A stretch of DNA of 8,387 nt from an uncultured Caulobacteraceae bacterium. GTDB lineage: Bacteria > Pseudomonadota > Alphaproteobacteria > Caulobacterales > Caulobacteraceae. This document shows positions 7,042 to 8,387 of the stretch, one piece after another. Where the stretch lies: assembly GCA_903884915.1 (NCBI GenBank), contig CAISGS010000144.1:1-8387 (forward strand), read 5' to 3'. Every line of letters begins with the position of its first letter. Within the stretch, counting starts at the first letter, position 1. The translations under genes and the position numbers were made by a program. Below the pieces are notes generated by a model, which was given only the letters and a program-made list of their open reading frames with translations, did not search any database and was not told where the DNA came from.

Positions 7042-7051
7042 TCAAAAATCA

Positions 7052-7094
7052 GCGCCTCAAAGCCTTTCTCGATCCCAAGCCCCCCTTTGGGCGC
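7052..7094 (+). terminator. hairpin after the anti-sigma gene, possible terminator
   Basis: GCGCCTCAAAG (7052-7062) can pair with CTTTGGGCGC (7085-7094), giving ten base pairs with a one-base bulge and a 22-base loop. It starts 11 bases after the stop. No run of T follows, so it is not a classical intrinsic terminator, but it may pause or protect the upstream transcript. Confidence 0.3.
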
Positions 7095-7122
7095 TTGCGC
7101 TTGTCGGTGGTTGCGCTAGCGT
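7095..7122 (+). promoter_or_regulatory. candidate promoter of the quinone oxidoreductase gene
   Basis: TTGCGC (7095-7100) is followed after 16 bases by TAGCGT (7117-7122); the wider form TTGCGCT-N13-GCTAGCGT resembles Caulobacter housekeeping promoters (TTGaCGS, GCTANAWC). It lies about 42 bases before the ATG and suggests transcription independent of the sigma/anti-sigma operon. Confidence 0.38.
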
Positions 7123-7164
7123 CGCGGCAACATCGAACAGACGTTTAAACGGGAGGTAACAACG

Positions 7165-8163
7165 ATGAAGGCTGTGCTGAGCAAGAGTGTCGGCGGTCCA
7201 GAAACTCTGGTGCTGGAAGAGGTCGCGGACCCGGTCGCAAAGGCCGGTCAGGTTCTGCTGGCGGTCAAGGCCTGCGGGGTGAACTATCCCGACGTGCTGA
7301 TCATCGAAGACAAATATCAATTCAAACCTGCGCGCCCCTTCTCGCCCGGCGGTGAAGTGTCCGGCGTGGTTGAGGCCGTTGGCGAAGGCGTCACCGGGCT
7401 CAAGGTCGGTGACCGGGTCATCGCCTCGACCGGCAATGGCGGTATGGCCGAAAAGATCGCGCTTGATGCGGCCCGCTGCATTCCTATGCCAGCCTCCATG
7501 CCCTTTGATGAGGCCGCGGCCTTCATCATGACCTACGGCACCTCGCACTATGGCCTCAAGCAGCGCGCCACCATCAAGCCGGGCGAAAGCCTGCTGGTGC
7601 TTGGTGCCGCAGGCGGCGTCGGTCTGGCAGCGGTTGAGCTTGGCAAGGCCATGGGCGCTAGGGTCATTGCGGCAGCCTCGTCACAGGAAAAGGTCGATCT
7701 GGCCATTTCACGCGGCGCTGACAGCGGTGTGGTCTATCCCACCGGCCCGTTCGATAAGGACGGCAAGAAGGCTCTAGCCAACCTCTTTAAGGAAGCCTGC
7801 GGTCCTAATGGCGTTGATGTCATCTATGACGCGGTCGGCGGCGACTATGCCGAGGCCAGCCTGCGCTCGATGGCTTGGGAAGGCCGGTTCTTGGTCATTG
7901 GCTTCCCAGCCGGTATCCCCGCCATTCCGCTGAACCTGACCCTGCTCAAGAGCTGTCAGATCGTCGGCGTGTTCTGGGGTGCCTTCGTGGCCCGCGAGCC
8001 CAAGCTGCACCAAGAGAACGTCGCTGAGCTGATGCAGCTCTATGTCGACGGCAAGATCCGCCCCCACGTCTCCGAAACCTTCAGCCTCGCCGATTCCGGC
8101 AAGGCCATCACCCACCTGGCCAGCCGCAAGGCCATGGGCAAGGTCGTGGTGACGATGGACTGA
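7165..8163 (+). CDS. NADPH:quinone oxidoreductase family protein (zinc-free MDR)
   Basis: This 332-residue protein of the medium-chain dehydrogenase/reductase superfamily is expected to reduce quinones or other activated alkenes and carbonyls with NADPH in the cytoplasm. The N-terminal catalytic domain has ACGVNYPD (36-43) and a PGGEVSGVV stretch where zinc alcohol dehydrogenases have GHE, so the catalytic zinc site is missing; no four-Cys structural zinc lobe is present. The nucleotide-binding loop is GAAGGVG (147-153), of the quinone oxidoreductase type, within a Rossmann fold. The protein ends with the family's MGKVVV strand. Length is standard (about 325-335). The start ATG is preceded by GGGAGG with eight bases of spacing, a strong ribosome site. 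It follows the anti-sigma gene by 123 bases and seems to have its own promoter. The exact substrate is not readable from sequence. Confidence 0.9.
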   Translation: MKAVLSKSVGGPETLVLEEVADPVAKAGQVLLAVKACGVNYPDVLIIEDKYQFKPARPFSPGGEVSGVVEAVGEGVTGLKVGDRVIASTGNGGMAEKIALDAARCIPMPASMPFDEAAAFIMTYGTSHYGLKQRATIKPGESLLVLGAAGGVGLAAVELGKAMGARVIAAASSQEKVDLAISRGADSGVVYPTGPFDKDGKKALANLFKEACGPNGVDVIYDAVGGDYAEASLRSMAWEGRFLVIGFPAGIPAIPLNLTLLKSCQIVGVFWGAFVAREPKLHQENVAELMQLYVDGKIRPHVSETFSLADSGKAITHLASRKAMGKVVVTMD

Positions 8164-8189
8164 ACTTGAGGGGTTGGGGGCAAACAAGG

Positions 8190-8271
8190 CCCTCACCCCA
8201 CCCTCTCCCACAGGGAGAGGACTAGGAGGTGCAAAGCCCTCGCCCCCTTGGGGGAGAGGGTTGGGTGAGGG
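8190..8271. repeat. 82-base intergenic palindromic repeat with nested hairpins
   Basis: The outer arms (8190-8209 and 8252-8271) are reverse complements at 19 of 20 positions. Inside the left part CCTCTCCC-ACA-GGGAGAGG (8202-8220) is a perfect eight-base-pair hairpin. A second hairpin pairs 8237-8247 with 8250-8260 with one mismatch. The element can therefore fold as one long arm or as two small hairpins. Pyrimidine-rich palindromes of this look recur between genes in many proteobacteria. It lies 26 bases after the quinone oxidoreductase stop and may also act as its transcript end. Confidence 0.7.
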
Positions 8272-8295
8272 GGTCATCCACACGCTCTCCGCTGC

Positions 8296-8374
8296 ATTCC
8301 CCGCGAAAGCGGGGATCCAGTGGGTCGATTACCGCCGGAGTGAAAAGGTCTGGGTCCCCGCCTGCGCGGGGAAC
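8296..8374. repeat. REP-like paired hairpin element
   Basis: Two hairpins share the stem TCCCCGC/GCGGGGA. The first (8298-8315) has a GAAA tetraloop, and the second (8355-8372) has loop CTGC. Flanking bases extend the relationship: 8296-8320 is the reverse complement of 8350-8374 at about 21 of 25 positions, so the two units face each other around a 29-base centre. This is the layout of a REP doublet (BIME-like) or a short non-autonomous mobile element. No coding sequence lies in 8164-8387. Confidence 0.65.
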
Positions 8375-8387
8375 GCGGGATGTTGTA

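Noticed and set aside
7774..8283. Minus-strand open frame spanning the end of the quinone oxidoreductase gene and the repeats
   Set aside because: It starts inside the palindromic repeat and runs antisense through a conserved gene, with no protein-like features of its own.
8296..8387. Repeated GC-rich units considered as a CRISPR array
   Set aside because: There are only two units, in opposite orientation, each a full hairpin, with no regular spacers and no cas genes.

Overview
The window looks like ordinary chromosome from an alphaproteobacterium, most likely of the Caulobacterales. This is inferred from the high-GC codon use, the style of the RlmN protein, a ChrR-type ECF sigma/anti-sigma pair, and the GCTA-type -10 elements in front of several genes. 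It cannot be proven from one window. No phage, insertion sequence, CRISPR array or RNA gene is visible. Almost all of the sequence is explained by nine genes, one of them cut by the window edge.

Layout: The left edge holds the last 51 codons of a Rieske-type iron-sulfur protein (+), meeting a creatininase-family amidohydrolase (-) tail to tail. That gene is divergent from a full-length acetyl-CoA synthetase (acs, +) across a short gap that carries plausible promoters for both. Next comes a minus-strand cluster read right to left: rlmN (23S rRNA/tRNA adenine C2-methyltransferase), a four-helix DUF350 membrane protein, and a membrane-anchored trypsin-like serine protease that ends just beyond acs. 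Divergent from rlmN is an ECF sigma factor gene, followed by a ChrR/cupin-type anti-sigma gene (+). After a hairpin and a separate promoter comes a zinc-free medium-chain quinone oxidoreductase (+). The last 220 bases are non-coding and contain two different adjacent palindromic repeat elements.

How the genes work together: acs turns acetate into acetyl-CoA. The sigma/anti-sigma pair is built like the RpoE-ChrR singlet-oxygen/oxidative stress switch, and the downstream quinone oxidoreductase could plausibly serve redox homeostasis, though it appears to have its own promoter. The rlmN, DUF350 and protease genes are close enough to be co-transcribed, but no shared function is evident.

I do not see a clearly new biological system. 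The most interesting spot is the sigma/anti-sigma junction. The anti-sigma has a complete cupin metal site but none of the zinc ligands expected in its N-terminal sigma-binding domain. The true gap between the two genes is probably about 100 bases and holds a perfect inverted repeat. A 37-codon mini-ORF with a good ribosome binding site overlaps the sigma stop codon at one end and the probable anti-sigma start codon at the other.
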